A stretch of 64,000 bases of DNA from G963717155 sp963717155 (GCA_963717155.1 OY970326.1:1860001-1924000), one strand, 5' to 3'. Shown: positions 55,277 to 63,928, counted from the stretch's first letter. The notes: a model not told the origin generated them from the letters alone. Made by a program: numbers and translations.

Positions 55277-56134
55277 ATGATCGACAAGGCACCGTTCGGA
55301 GCGACCGGCCACCAGAGCGCGCGCGTCATCTTCGGGGCCGCGGCGCTCGGGCAGGTGTCGCAGCGTGAGGCTGACGAGGCGCTCCCCCTGCTGCTCGAAC
55401 ACGGGGTGAACCACATCGACACCGCCGCGAGCTACGGCGACGCGGAGCTGCGTCTCGCGCCCTGGCTCCGCGAGCACCGGTCGCAGTTCTTCCTCGCCAC
55501 GAAGACCGCCGAGCGCGGCTACGCGCCGGCGCGCGAGGAGATCCGCCGCTCGCTCGCGCGGATGGGGGTCGACCAGGTCGACCTGATCCAGCTGCACTGC
55601 CTCGTGCACCCCGACGAGTGGGATGTCGCGTTGGGCGAAGAGGGTGCGCTCCGCGCCGCGATCGAGGCCCGAGACGAGGGCCTCGTCCGCTTCATCGGCG
55701 TCACGGGGCATGGTCTCACAGTCGCGGCCATGCACCAGCGCAGCCTCGAGCGGTTCCCGTTCGATTCGGTGCTCTTCCCGTACAGCCACGTCATCGTGCA
55801 GAGTCCCTCGTACGCGGCCGACGTCGATCGGCTGATCGCGACGTGTCGCGAGCGCAACGTCGCGATCCAGACGATCAAGAGCATCTCGCGCGGCCCGTGG
55901 GGCTCGAAGGAGCAGTCGGCAGCCACCTGGTACGAGCCGCTCGTCGAGCAGCAGCACATCGACCTCGCCGTGAACTGGGTGCTTGGCGAGCCAGGTGTCT
56001 TCCTCAACAGCGCCGGCGACCTCGAGCTGCTCCCGCGCGTACTCGACGCGGCCGAGCGCCTCTCGGGACGGCCCGCTGACGACGAGATGTCCAGTCTCGC
56101 CGACGAGCTGCACCTCAGCACGCTCTTCGTCTGA
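55277..56134 (+). CDS. Aldo/keto reductase superfamily protein
   Basis: 285 residues. Blocks: VIFGAAALGQVSQREADEAL, GVNHIDTAASYGDAELRLAP (Asp, Tyr), FFLATKTAERGYAPAREEI (Lys), VDLIQLHCLVHPDEWDVALG (His), and FIGVTGHGLTVAAMHQRSLE. The tetrad is complete. The loop GVTGHG and the C-terminus lacking the usual NADPH phosphate-binding signature place it in a divergent, bacterial AKR subgroup often annotated as a predicted oxidoreductase. The substrate is unknown. Confidence 0.88.
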   Translation: MIDKAPFGATGHQSARVIFGAAALGQVSQREADEALPLLLEHGVNHIDTAASYGDAELRLAPWLREHRSQFFLATKTAERGYAPAREEIRRSLARMGVDQVDLIQLHCLVHPDEWDVALGEEGALRAAIEARDEGLVRFIGVTGHGLTVAAMHQRSLERFPFDSVLFPYSHVIVQSPSYAADVDRLIATCRERNVAIQTIKSISRGPWGSKEQSAATWYEPLVEQQHIDLAVNWVLGEPGVFLNSAGDLELLPRVLDAAERLSGRPADDEMSSLADELHLSTLFV

Positions 56135-56592
56135 CCCTGCGCGCCGCGTATGTGTTCCGGCACTCATTCGGGTGCCGGAGCAGCGCGAACCTGACAAGAA
56201 TGCTCCATCGCCGATGAGGCCAGTCACCGTTGGGCGCGGCACACGACGTCCGACCTCGAGCAGCTGCTACGTGCGTTCAGAACGCCGGGCGTTTCCGTGC
56301 TCGGCGATCTCGTCGCTGACGTGCAGGCCGAGATCGAACGTCGTCGCCTCGATCCGGAGCGGCGCCTCGTGCGGGCGCGGCAGTCATGAGCCCGCGGCGA
56401 TGCAGATCGCGTAGACCGCCCGAACCGACTGGATCACGAACGCGTTCGCGATGTCGCTGACGGTCTGACCGCTGGAGTTCGCAACAGAGCCGGCCGGACA
56501 GGTCGCCGTTGCCGAGAGCGGGGTGAGCGCCGGGGCGTCGGTGCAGGGACATTGACGGGCGCTGCGGCCGACGGCTCCCCTGGCGAGCCAGA
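56135..56592. other. Gene-poor stretch with a hairpin and probable coding remnants
   Basis: No intact gene. A plus-strand frame at about 56214-56389 reads like protein (DLEQLLRAFRTPGVSVLGDL, then VADVQAEIERRRLDPERRL) and ends in TGA but has no usable start codon, so it may be a gene remnant. On the minus strand, 56384-56590 reads PALTPLSATATCPAGSVANS and VSDIANAFVIQSVRAVYAIC, also without a clear start. Neither is recognised. Confidence 0.35.
56156..56179 (+). terminator. Hairpin downstream of the aldo/keto reductase gene
   Basis: TCCGGCAC (56156-56163) pairs perfectly with GTGCCGGA (56172-56179) around an 8-base loop, 22 bp after the stop at 56134. There is no T-run, but the placement suits a terminator. 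Confidence 0.45.
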
Positions 56593-56949
56593 CTAGCCCG
56601 CCTCGTCCGGATCCTCGGCGCGGGCTGCCTGCCGCTGCTCGGCTGCGGCTCGTTGGTTCAGCGGGATGCGCGCGACGAGACGGGCGCGGGAGCCACGCCC
56701 GAGGTGCTCCGGCCAGTCGGCGGCCTGGAATGACGAGACGCCCCTGGGATCGATCTCTACAAGCCCGGCCGACGCGAGGATCCGGGTCGCACGGCGGACG
56801 GACTCGAGCTGGGTCGTGTCCGGCTTCGCGCCGACGAGGCGCTCGGCGAGCGTGTACACGTGCAACCAGAGCCCGGGGACGTCGGCAAGAGCCTGCTCGT
56901 CGAGTGCGGCGAGCACGAAGCGCTGCACGTATCCGTGTCCTCGGGTCAT
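56593..56949 (-). CDS. Small protein with winged-helix-like region
   Basis: 118 residues from ATG 56949 (TRGHGYVQRFVLAALDEQAL). The region approx. 10-75 (ADVPGLWLHVYTLAERLVGA, LESVRRATRILASAGLVEID) has the helix spacing of a winged-helix DNA-binding domain, including a wing-like PRGVSSFQ. The rest is basic and rich in Arg, Ala and Gln. No Shine-Dalgarno is obvious. It may be a small transcription factor, but the match is by pattern only and the start is uncertain. Confidence 0.5.
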   Translation of the reverse strand: MTRGHGYVQRFVLAALDEQALADVPGLWLHVYTLAERLVGAKPDTTQLESVRRATRILASAGLVEIDPRGVSSFQAADWPEHLGRGSRARLVARIPLNQRAAAEQRQAARAEDPDEAG

Positions 56950-57070
56950 GGGTCGGCCCGGAGACGACTCTCGCTGCTCGACCGCGCCGGGTGGGTAAGA
57001 GGGCGGTGAAGGCGGCGTGAACAAACGGGCGTCCGAGGTGTGAAGTCCGGCATGCCGGGTAGTACGGGGC

Positions 57071-57220
57071 ATGACCACGCGCATGCCCGAGCCGCCGGTC
57101 CCGCGCCCGCCGACCGGCCCTTTGCCGCCGCCACATCCCGACCCGGTGCCGCCAGGAGAGCCCGGAGCTCCCGACCCGATCCCGATGCCCGTCCCACCCG
57201 ATGATCCCCTGCCGATCTAG
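57071..57220 (+). CDS. Proline-rich 49-residue peptide
   Basis: ATG 57071 to TAG 57218-57220. About half of the 49 residues are proline, with acidic spacers (EPPVPRPPTGPLPPPHPDPV, then GEPGAPDPIPMPV and DDPLPI). Similar short Pro-rich reading frames occur in other high-GC genomes. The composition could arise by chance in GC-rich DNA, but the regular PxP spacing and in-frame stop are suggestive. It is divergent from the winged-helix gene. Confidence 0.35.
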   Translation: MTTRMPEPPVPRPPTGPLPPPHPDPVPPGEPGAPDPIPMPVPPDDPLPI

Positions 57221-57256
57221 CGACAGTCGCGTACAGCGGATCTAACGGGCATCTGC

Positions 57257-57667
57257 TTGCACCGGGACGACGATGCCGGGCTGACCGTGGAGAGCCTGCT
57301 CGACGTGATCGAGGGGTGCGCCGACTGGCGCTCGCAGACCGCGTCCGAGCACACTGGCGATCCGCGTCATTCCAACTCGGTGGCGGCGCTGCACGAGCTT
57401 GCCGCGTGGGTACGCGCGCATCCGGACGATGCGGGCGTGCGTGCGATCGTCGCGGTGCAGGAGGTGAATCCCGATCTCGACCTGACGTGGCCGATCAGCG
57501 GACAGTCGGGCCATCTACTGAGCCGGTACGGGTTCGCGTTCGACGCGGCACAGCCGCCTCCCGTGTTCCTGGAGCGGCTTGCGGGTGCCTTGACGGACGA
57601 CGTGTCCGAGACGCGGAAGCGGGACCGCGTCGACGGGCGCGAACGCGAACGGTCGGACGAGCCGTAG
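57257..57667 (+). CDS. Hypothetical protein
   Basis: 136 residues from TTG 57257. The sequence LTVESLLDVIEGCADWRSQT, SVAALHELAAWVRAHPDDAG and VRAIVAVQEVNPDLDLTWPI looks like a folded alpha/beta cytoplasmic domain, with a charged tail (ETRKRDRVDGRERERS). No family is recognised. The weak TTG start means the true N-terminus may be shorter. It converges on the next gene with 4 bp between stops. Confidence 0.5.
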   Translation: MHRDDDAGLTVESLLDVIEGCADWRSQTASEHTGDPRHSNSVAALHELAAWVRAHPDDAGVRAIVAVQEVNPDLDLTWPISGQSGHLLSRYGFAFDAAQPPPVFLERLAGALTDDVSETRKRDRVDGRERERSDEP

Positions 57668-57671
57668 CGGC

Positions 57672-58115
57672 CTACCCGAGCAGGTCCTTGCGGCCGAGCG
57701 CGCGCACGATCGACTCGGCCGAGCCCCTGGAGGCATGCGTGACGTTGAACTCCCAGACCACGCCGTTCGAGAAGCTGATCGCGAGCTGCGACATCAGCTT
57801 CCCGCCCTCCCACGCAACGGATGCGATCTGCCTGCGGTTCGCACGCGCGAGCGCCGTGTCGGTCAGCTTCATCGTGAGGAGACCCGACTTCATCTTCACG
57901 AGGACGACGTCCCGCTTGCTCAGCGCGAGGTACGCGGTGCGGAACGCGGGCAACTGCCCCGCGGCGTCGTCGGGACCGCCGCCTTCGGCGCGTACCCTCG
58001 CCTGGCCGGACACGGCCGCGCCGAGCTTCTTCGCGAGGCTCCTCGGGGCGACCTCCGAGCCGGCGACCTCCTTCGCGCCGAGCACGCCCGACGCGTCGTG
58101 CGACTTCGACGGCAT
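57672..58115 (-). CDS. Hypothetical protein with PH-like/GRAM-like beta region
   Basis: 147 residues from ATG 58115, which has TACGCT 8 bases upstream. The C-terminal part (FRTAYLALSKRDVVLVKMKS, GLLTMKLTDTALARANRRQI, WEGGKLMSQLAISFSNGVVW) alternates hydrophobic strands in the way of small bacterial PH-like domains and ends with a helix (GSAESIVRALGRKDLL). The N-terminal 45 residues are Ala/Ser-rich. No signal peptide. The function is unknown. Confidence 0.6.
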   Translation of the reverse strand: MPSKSHDASGVLGAKEVAGSEVAPRSLAKKLGAAVSGQARVRAEGGGPDDAAGQLPAFRTAYLALSKRDVVLVKMKSGLLTMKLTDTALARANRRQIASVAWEGGKLMSQLAISFSNGVVWEFNVTHASRGSAESIVRALGRKDLLG

Positions 58116-58123
58116 GACGGCGA

Positions 58124-58129
58124 AGCGTA
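58124..58129 (-). promoter_or_regulatory. Leaderless -10 element for the PH-like gene
   Basis: Minus-strand TACGCT, 8 bases before ATG 58115. Confidence 0.45.
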
Positions 58130-58209
58130 GGCCCGAATGACGCTGGAGCCGGCATATTCCGGAACCCGCCTGACCATTCGTGAACTCGGGCGTCAGGAAG
58201 TTTCTACGA

Positions 58210-58842
58210 TCAGCCGCCGCCCTCGCACACGCGAGGCGGGTCGGCCGTCGACTCGCCCGCGAGTCCGGCGAATGGGTCGCTCTCCCCGCACGCGAGGGCT
58301 GAGATGCCGTCCCTGTCGAGGATCTTGATCACGATCGCGTAGGTCCCGACACGATCTGGGATCTGCACCCAGTCCGGCCAGCGGTACGTGACCCGATTGG
58401 CGTGCGGCTTCAGCTTGAAGGCACGCGCCTGCCCGAACACGTTGCCGTTCGCGTCCACCACCTGGCGCTCGACCGTGAGCGTCTTGCCCCGGAACCCGGC
58501 GACCTCGACGCGCGCGAAGACCGACGCGCCGACGAGCGCAAGCTGCTTCCGCGTGAAGCCCAGCTTCGACCTGTCCGCGTAGTCGAAGAACTGGCCCTGC
58601 GTCGTGTGACGCGCGAGCTGGAGCCCGGTGATCGCGACTGCCTGGTCTGCCGGCGGCGCGCTCGGGGTCGGGCGAATCGCCGGGACGAGGACGAAGACAA
58701 GGCCCACCACCGTGGAGATCAGGCCGACGACCAGCGAGGCCCGTGTGACCAGACGCCAGGGACGGCCGTCGGCGCTCGTCGGCGCCGGAGCCGCGACCGC
58801 GAGACGTGCGCCCGCGCCGCTGGTCGACTGCCTCGTCGTCAT
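58210..58842 (-). CDS. Single-pass membrane protein with extracellular beta domain
   Basis: 210 residues. The start ATG 58842 overlaps the upstream stop (ATGA). A short cytoplasmic head precedes one TM helix (LVVGLISTVVGLVFVLVPAI, approx. 37-56); outside it are LQLARHTTQGQFFDYADRSK, VFARVEVAGFRGKTLTVERQ and YRWPDWVQIPDRVGTYAIVI, an immunoglobulin-like beta pattern, and two Cys near the end. It is made together with the larger secreted protein encoded just upstream, so the two may form a surface complex. Family not recognised. Confidence 0.7.
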   Translation of the reverse strand: MTTRQSTSGAGARLAVAAPAPTSADGRPWRLVTRASLVVGLISTVVGLVFVLVPAIRPTPSAPPADQAVAITGLQLARHTTQGQFFDYADRSKLGFTRKQLALVGASVFARVEVAGFRGKTLTVERQVVDANGNVFGQARAFKLKPHANRVTYRWPDWVQIPDRVGTYAIVIKILDRDGISALACGESDPFAGLAGESTADPPRVCEGGG

Positions 58843-60227
58843 CTGCGCCCGATGACGACCGACGTCGTGAGCGTCCGCGTCCGATCGGCCGAGGCGAGGC
58901 GCACGAGGAGCTGGCAACGACCCGCTCCGAGCCCTCTCGGAACCTTGAGCTGGAGCGCCGTGCGGCCGGGTTTCAGCATCAAGGTCTTCGAGACGACGGT
59001 CCGCCCACGCCGCCTGAGCCCGACCGTCGCCCGGGCGAGGCGGTCGCTGACGAGCGTCAGGACGACGAGCCGGCGGCCGGCGCGACGCGTCGTCCCCACC
59101 CGCTCGACGTGCGCCGCGAACGCCGTGGACCGCGTCTTGCCTCCTGTCGTCGTCGTGACGGGAGTCGTCGTGACGGGGGCCGTGGTGACCGGAGTCGTCG
59201 AGCTGACGTTGAAGACGGCCTGCACGCTCGTCGCGGATCCGGCGCTGAACGTGCATACCGGGTTGCTGGAGCAGACCCCTTGCCAGCTCACGAAGTGCGA
59301 GCCGGGATCGGCGACCGCGTTGAGCGTGACGCGCGACTGGTAGTCGGGATCGGTGTCGCACTGCGAGCCGCAGTCGAAGCCGCTTCCCTTCACCGTGCCG
59401 TGACCGACGCGCGTGACGTGCACGTGGGGGACGATGTCGATCGGGATCCCCGGAACCGGCGCACCCTCGAACGCGAGCATCGCGAACGTCCGGAGGTTGT
59501 CCACCGTCACGGTGCAGCGAGGGCTCGTCGGGTCGCCGCCGTCCGGATCACATCCGGGGCCCCACTGGATCGACGCCGGCGAGTCCAGCGGGTCGGGTGA
59601 CGCGACAAGTACGACGGAGGAGTCAGCCGGGTAGAGGCCGTGGCAACCGGTGTCGGTGTTGGGAAACTGGATCATTCCCGGCGTCTCGCACGTGAGCGGC
59701 GGCGCGCCCTCGACGGTGACCGTGCCGTTCCCGGAGACGTTCCCGGCGATCCCGACCTCGAGCTCGAGCGGCGTGAAGATCGCGCCGACCCAGGCCCGGT
59801 CGCTGTCCGGCGAAAAGGTGCACGGGTTGGTCCCCGCGCAGCCGGCCATCGTCCACCGCACGAACGACGGGTTGGCCACCGGATAGTCGGGCAGCAGCTG
59901 CTGGTCGACGTAGGTGAGCTGCGCGTCGGGCTCGGGAACGGCCGTCGCGGTCACCGGCGCGCCCGGGTCGACCGAGAAGGTGCACGGGCCCCCGTCGACG
60001 GCGACCAGGAAATCGCAGGAGCCGACCTCGATGCCACCCTGGGCGAGGTCGATCCTCCCCTGGCCGGCCGGCCACAGCTGAAGCGTGAGCTGCGCGTTCG
60101 CCGCACTGCGCGCCACGACCGCATCGGAGTTGCCGGTGCCGGCGACCAGGAACCCGAGCACGACTGTGATCGGGACCAACAGCCACGGCGCACCCAAGCT
60201 GAAACCCGGGGCTCGACGTCCCGGCAC
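58839..60227 (-). CDS. Secreted surface protein with InlB-like B-repeats
   Basis: 462 residues. GTG 60227 follows GGGAGGGG. The N-terminal hydrophobic segment (APWLLVPITVVLGFLVAGTG) is a signal or anchor. The body has beta repeats with Cys pairs, and the region DPGSHFVSWQGVCSSNPVCT resembles the bacterial B-repeat of internalin-like surface proteins. A Thr-rich linker (TTPVTTAPVTTTPVTTTT) leads to a basic C-terminal domain (RRLVVLTLVSDRLARATVGL, ending VVIGRR) like that of the 50665-52902 product. Likely cell-surface; the ligand is unknown. Confidence 0.72.
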   Translation of the reverse strand: MPGRRAPGFSLGAPWLLVPITVVLGFLVAGTGNSDAVVARSAANAQLTLQLWPAGQGRIDLAQGGIEVGSCDFLVAVDGGPCTFSVDPGAPVTATAVPEPDAQLTYVDQQLLPDYPVANPSFVRWTMAGCAGTNPCTFSPDSDRAWVGAIFTPLELEVGIAGNVSGNGTVTVEGAPPLTCETPGMIQFPNTDTGCHGLYPADSSVVLVASPDPLDSPASIQWGPGCDPDGGDPTSPRCTVTVDNLRTFAMLAFEGAPVPGIPIDIVPHVHVTRVGHGTVKGSGFDCGSQCDTDPDYQSRVTLNAVADPGSHFVSWQGVCSSNPVCTFSAGSATSVQAVFNVSSTTPVTTAPVTTTPVTTTTGGKTRSTAFAAHVERVGTTRRAGRRLVVLTLVSDRLARATVGLRRRGRTVVSKTLMLKPGRTALQLKVPRGLGAGRCQLLVRLASADRTRTLTTSVVIGRR

Positions 60228-60248
60228 GGCTCCCCTCCCAGCGAGTTT

Positions 60249-60274
60249 CGGATCGTCTCAATCCGTACGATCCG
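60249..60274. promoter_or_regulatory. Perfect dyad operator candidate in a divergent promoter region
   Basis: CGGATCGT, 10 bases, ACGATCCG: a perfect 8-bp inverted repeat 22 bp upstream of GTG 60227 and 116 bp upstream of ATG 60390, fitting a dimeric helix-turn-helix regulator site. Confidence 0.45.
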
Positions 60275-60389
60275 TTCAACTGGTAGAGCCGCCTCGATCG
60301 CTCCTGATACGTGCGCCCGGGTGACGGTGGACGAGATCCCGCTCGGGTGGCGAAACCAACGCACATGCCTCCAGACCGTCAGGAGAGAG

Positions 60390-61361
60390 ATGGAAACCGC
60401 ACAACTGGGAAACACCGGGATGAAGGTCAGCCGGCTCGCGCTCGGCTGCATGAGCTACGGCGACCCCACCACTCCAGGCGCGCACGAGTGGGCCCTGAGC
60501 GACGACGAGGCGCAACCGTTCTTCCGGCAGGCCCTCGAACTGGGAATCACGTTCTGGGACACCGCGAACGTCTACCAGGCCGGAACCTCGGAGGAGCTCG
60601 TCGGTCGCGCGATCAAGCTCTACTCGCAACGTGAGGACATCGTGCTCGCCACCAAGGTGTTCGGCAGGATGCACAACGGCCCCGGTGGACAGGGTCTGTC
60701 ACGCAAGGCGATCCTGGAGCAGATCGACGCCTCCCTCGGGCGACTGGACACCGACTACGTCGACCTCTACCAGATCCACCGCTTCGATCCGGACACCCCG
60801 GTCGAGGAAACGATGGAGGCTCTACACGACGTGGTGAAGGCCGGAAAGGTACGCTACCTCGGCGCGTCCTCCATGCACGCCTGGCAGTTCGCCAAGCTCC
60901 AGCATGCTGCGGACACCGGCGGTTGGACACGGTTCGTCTCCATGCAGAACCAGTACAACCTGCTGCGCCGCCACGACGAGCCGGAGTTGATCGCGATGTG
61001 CGCCGACATGGGCGTGGGCCTGGTGCCGTACTCCCCGCAGGGCAAGGGCCGCCTCGCCCGCCCGTGGGGTGAGCAGAGCCTGCGCTCCACCGTCGACAAG
61101 ATCGTCAAATCCTTCGACTCTCCTCTCGACGAGCCAGTCGTCAACGCGGTCCAGCGGGCTGCGGAGGCGCGCGGCGCGACCATGGCCCAGATCGCGTTGG
61201 CGTGGGTACTAGGCAACCGGGTCGTCTCCGCTCCGATCGTCGGAGCGACCAGGGCACATCACCTTCCCGAGGCGGTCGCGGCGCTGGACCTGGAGCTCAC
61301 GACCGACGAGGTCCAGGCGCTGGAGGCGCCGTACACCCAGCACGGTCCGAGTTGGTTCTGA
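60390..61361 (+). CDS. Aldo/keto reductase
   Basis: 323 residues. ATG 60390 has AGGAGAG upstream. The tetrad is visible: Asp/Tyr in FWDTANVYQAGTSEELVGRA, Lys in IVLATKVFGR and His in VDLYQIHRFDPDTPVEETME. NADPH end: NRVVSAPIVGATRAHHLPEA. It resembles the AKR13/YajO-type reductases, with the typical GCMSYGDP near the N-terminus. Codon choice looks a little less GC-biased than in neighbours, a weak hint of transfer. A terminator hairpin follows. Confidence 0.93.
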   Translation: METAQLGNTGMKVSRLALGCMSYGDPTTPGAHEWALSDDEAQPFFRQALELGITFWDTANVYQAGTSEELVGRAIKLYSQREDIVLATKVFGRMHNGPGGQGLSRKAILEQIDASLGRLDTDYVDLYQIHRFDPDTPVEETMEALHDVVKAGKVRYLGASSMHAWQFAKLQHAADTGGWTRFVSMQNQYNLLRRHDEPELIAMCADMGVGLVPYSPQGKGRLARPWGEQSLRSTVDKIVKSFDSPLDEPVVNAVQRAAEARGATMAQIALAWVLGNRVVSAPIVGATRAHHLPEAVAALDLELTTDEVQALEAPYTQHGPSWF

Positions 61362-61369
61362 CCGCGCGC

Positions 61370-61402
61370 GGGCCGGGAGCACCGATCAGGCGCTCCCGGC
61401 CC
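61370..61402. terminator. Bidirectional terminator hairpin
   Basis: A perfect 11-bp stem (GGGCCGGGAGC at 61370-61380 with GCTCCCGGCCC at 61392-61402) and an 11-base loop between the convergent reductase and sulfatase genes. Confidence 0.7.
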
Positions 61403-61416
61403 ACGCTGCCGACCGT

Positions 61417-63768
61417 CTACTGGCTGCGGATGAGCATCTCGGCCTGGCGTTCCAGGTCGACGTAGGGCTCGCCGCTCACGTCGACGGCGATCCGGTGGAG
61501 GGTTCCGCCGGTGAAGGCATAGGGCGACTCACCGGGATAGTCGTCGGTGACGGGCTCGCCGGCCTGGCGCCCGGCGAACAGCGGAGCGCCGGCGATCGCG
61601 TAGGCGCCGAGCTGGGTCTTGACCTTCCCCTCGCCGACCTTCTTGTCGCCGTGGTAGAGCGTGAGCGTGCCCTTCGCACAGGTCGGCTCCTGCCCCTCCT
61701 TCTCGAAGGACGCCGACAGGATCAGGTTCTCGCCCGTCGGGATGTCCTCGGTCGCGACGACCATCTGCTCCTCGGCGCCGACGAAGTTGTTCACGTAGTG
61801 GAGGCGCCTGTCCTTGACGTACAGGGCGTGGCCGCCGAACCGGGTGCCGTGGGCAAAGAGCACCCCTTCGGCGTCCGGCTTCGGGATATCGACGAGCGCA
61901 CCCACCACGAACGACCGGTTCTTCGTGTTCACCGCCTGCCACTCAGACACCGGCGCATCGCCGGGGAAGTAGGCGTAGCGCTGCCGCGGCGCGGAGAGCT
62001 GGGGTCGCGGCTCCGACAGGATCTCGACCGGAGTGCGGTCGTCGAGCGGGAAGGCGCCGTTTGCGCCGGCCTCTGCGAACCAGATGTTGACCATCTCACG
62101 GAGCTTGTCCGGTTGCTCCGCCGCGAGGTTGTGCAGCTCCGACCGGTCGACGTCGACGTGGTACAGCTCCCACTCGTCGTCGTTGAAGTTGCCCCAGCCG
62201 GCGATGGTCGGATGCGTCGTGACCGCCTTCCAGCCCTCGTGCCAGATCGAGCGAGAGCCGAGCATCGCGTAGAACTGCGTCTTCCGCTTCGACTCGGCAG
62301 ACGGGTCGTCGAGGGTCTCCCGCATGCTCACGCCGTCGATCGGGGACTGCGTGTGCCCCTTGAGCGTCTCGGGCGGCTCGACGTCGAGAGCGTCGAGGAT
62401 CGTCGGGACGAGGTCGATCGCGTGGTAGTACTGGTCGCGGATCTCGCCGCGGGCCTTCGTCCCCGCCGGCCACGAGATGATGCACGGGTCGCTCGTGCCA
62501 CCGTTGAACTCGTAGCGCTTCCACATCTTGAACGGCGTGTTGAACGCCATCGCCCAGCCGTTCGGGTAGTGGTTGTACGTCTTCGTGCCGCCGAGTTCGT
62601 CGATCATGGCCAGGTTCTGGGCCAGGTCGTCGGGCACGCCGTTGGCAAACTTCATCTCGTTCACGGAGCCGTTGGGGCCACCCTCGCCGCTGGCCCCGTT
62701 GTCCGAGACGAGCACGATGAGCGTGTTCTCGAGCTCCTCGCTCTCTTCGAGATGGTCGAGCAGGCGCCCGATGTGGTGATCGGCGTGTGCGAGGAACCCC
62801 GCGTACACCTCGGCCATCCGCGCGAACAGCCGCTTCTCGTCGTCGTTCAGCGAGTTCCACGGGCGGGTGACGTCGAGCATCGGGAACGCCTTGCCGTCGG
62901 GCCCCGTCCGCGTCTGATCCCCGATCGGGTTGATCTCGGGCAGCTCGGTGTCGGCGGGCACGATGCCGAGCTTCTTCTGGTTGGCGAGCGTCTGCTCGCG
63001 GATCGCCTCGTAGCCCATGTCGAACTGGCCCTTGAACCGGTCGATCCACTCCTTCGGCGCGTGGTGCGGTGCGTGGCATGCGCCAGGCGCGTAGTAGAGG
63101 AGGAACGGCTTTTCCGGCACGACCGCCTTCGCGTCGCGGATGAACTCGAGCGCCTTGTCCGTGATGTCGTCGGTGAGGTGGTAGCCCTCGGCCGGGGAGC
63201 TCGGCTGATCGATGGTGTGGTTGTCATAGACCAGATCGGGATACCACTGGTTCGTCTCGGCGCCGAGGAAGCCGTACCAGCGTTCGAAGCCGCGGCCACT
63301 CGGCCAGTTCCGTCGCGTCGCAGCGAGGTTCATCTCGTCGGTCGGGCACAGGTGCCATTTCCCGACCATGTAGGTGTTCCAGCCGCGCTCGGCGAGGATC
63401 TCCGACAGCATCCCGTTCTCAGGCGGGATCGTCCCGCTCGCGTTCGGGAACCCGATCGCCGCCTCGGTGATGCACGCCATGCTGTTGTGCGTGTGGTTGC
63501 GCCCGGTGAGCAGGCACGAGCGGGTCGGCGAGCACAGTGCCGTCGTGTGAAACTGCGTGTAGCGAACGCCGTTCGCGACGATCCGGTCGATGTTCGGTGT
63601 CGGGATCGGCCCCCCGTAGCACCCCATCGCGGAGAACCCCACGTCGTCGAGCACGATGTACACGACGTTCGGCGCACCGTCAGGCGCCCGTGGCGGCTCG
63701 AACGGCGACCAGTCCGGCTTCGAGTCGCGGACGTCGACGTTGATCGTTCCCTTGAATGGCTCACCCAT
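61417..63768 (-). CDS. Arylsulfatase, Cys-type
   Basis: 783 residues, intact. ATG 63768 has a strong AGGAGG at 7-bp spacing; a longer in-frame extension is rejected. The sulfatase signature CSPTRSCLLTG contains C79, which becomes formylglycine. Metal and active-site blocks: VVYIVLDDVGFSAMGCYGG (Asp-Asp), WNTYMVGKWHL (Lys/His), HAPHHAPKEWIDRFKGQFDM and LIVLVSDNGASGEG (Asp-Asn). The C-terminal beta domain (GTRFGGHALYVKDRRLHYVN) is typical of the long arylsulfatases. No signal peptide is seen. No formylglycine-generating enzyme gene is in the window. Confidence 0.93.
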   Translation of the reverse strand: MGEPFKGTINVDVRDSKPDWSPFEPPRAPDGAPNVVYIVLDDVGFSAMGCYGGPIPTPNIDRIVANGVRYTQFHTTALCSPTRSCLLTGRNHTHNSMACITEAAIGFPNASGTIPPENGMLSEILAERGWNTYMVGKWHLCPTDEMNLAATRRNWPSGRGFERWYGFLGAETNQWYPDLVYDNHTIDQPSSPAEGYHLTDDITDKALEFIRDAKAVVPEKPFLLYYAPGACHAPHHAPKEWIDRFKGQFDMGYEAIREQTLANQKKLGIVPADTELPEINPIGDQTRTGPDGKAFPMLDVTRPWNSLNDDEKRLFARMAEVYAGFLAHADHHIGRLLDHLEESEELENTLIVLVSDNGASGEGGPNGSVNEMKFANGVPDDLAQNLAMIDELGGTKTYNHYPNGWAMAFNTPFKMWKRYEFNGGTSDPCIISWPAGTKARGEIRDQYYHAIDLVPTILDALDVEPPETLKGHTQSPIDGVSMRETLDDPSAESKRKTQFYAMLGSRSIWHEGWKAVTTHPTIAGWGNFNDDEWELYHVDVDRSELHNLAAEQPDKLREMVNIWFAEAGANGAFPLDDRTPVEILSEPRPQLSAPRQRYAYFPGDAPVSEWQAVNTKNRSFVVGALVDIPKPDAEGVLFAHGTRFGGHALYVKDRRLHYVNNFVGAEEQMVVATEDIPTGENLILSASFEKEGQEPTCAKGTLTLYHGDKKVGEGKVKTQLGAYAIAGAPLFAGRQAGEPVTDDYPGESPYAFTGGTLHRIAVDVSGEPYVDLERQAEMLIRSQ

Positions 63769-63848
63769 AACAGGCCTCCTCAGCTGATCACGCGCGCGAC
63801 CTCGCGCTCGTCGACCTGGATCGTGCTCCAGCGCGCCTCGGCGATGCC

Positions 63849-63865
63849 TCACCTCTTGGAGGTGA
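63849..63865. other. Small hairpin upstream of the sulfatase gene
   Basis: TCACCTC (63849-63855) and GAGGTGA (63859-63865) pair perfectly around a 3-base loop, in the 166-bp gap between the sulfatase start and the gene at 63935. The same gap holds a minus-strand fragment (IAEARWSTIQVDEREVARVI) ending TGA at 63783 without a usable start. Confidence 0.35.
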
Positions 63866-63922
63866 TCAGCGCGCGAGGCCAGGCAGCTGAACGCGAGCGA
63901 GCGCGAGGGCGCGCCGTAGGCG

Positions 63923-63928
63923 TACGAT
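63923..63928 (+). promoter_or_regulatory. Leaderless -10 element for the last gene
   Basis: TACGAT, 6 bases before GTG 63935. Confidence 0.45.
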
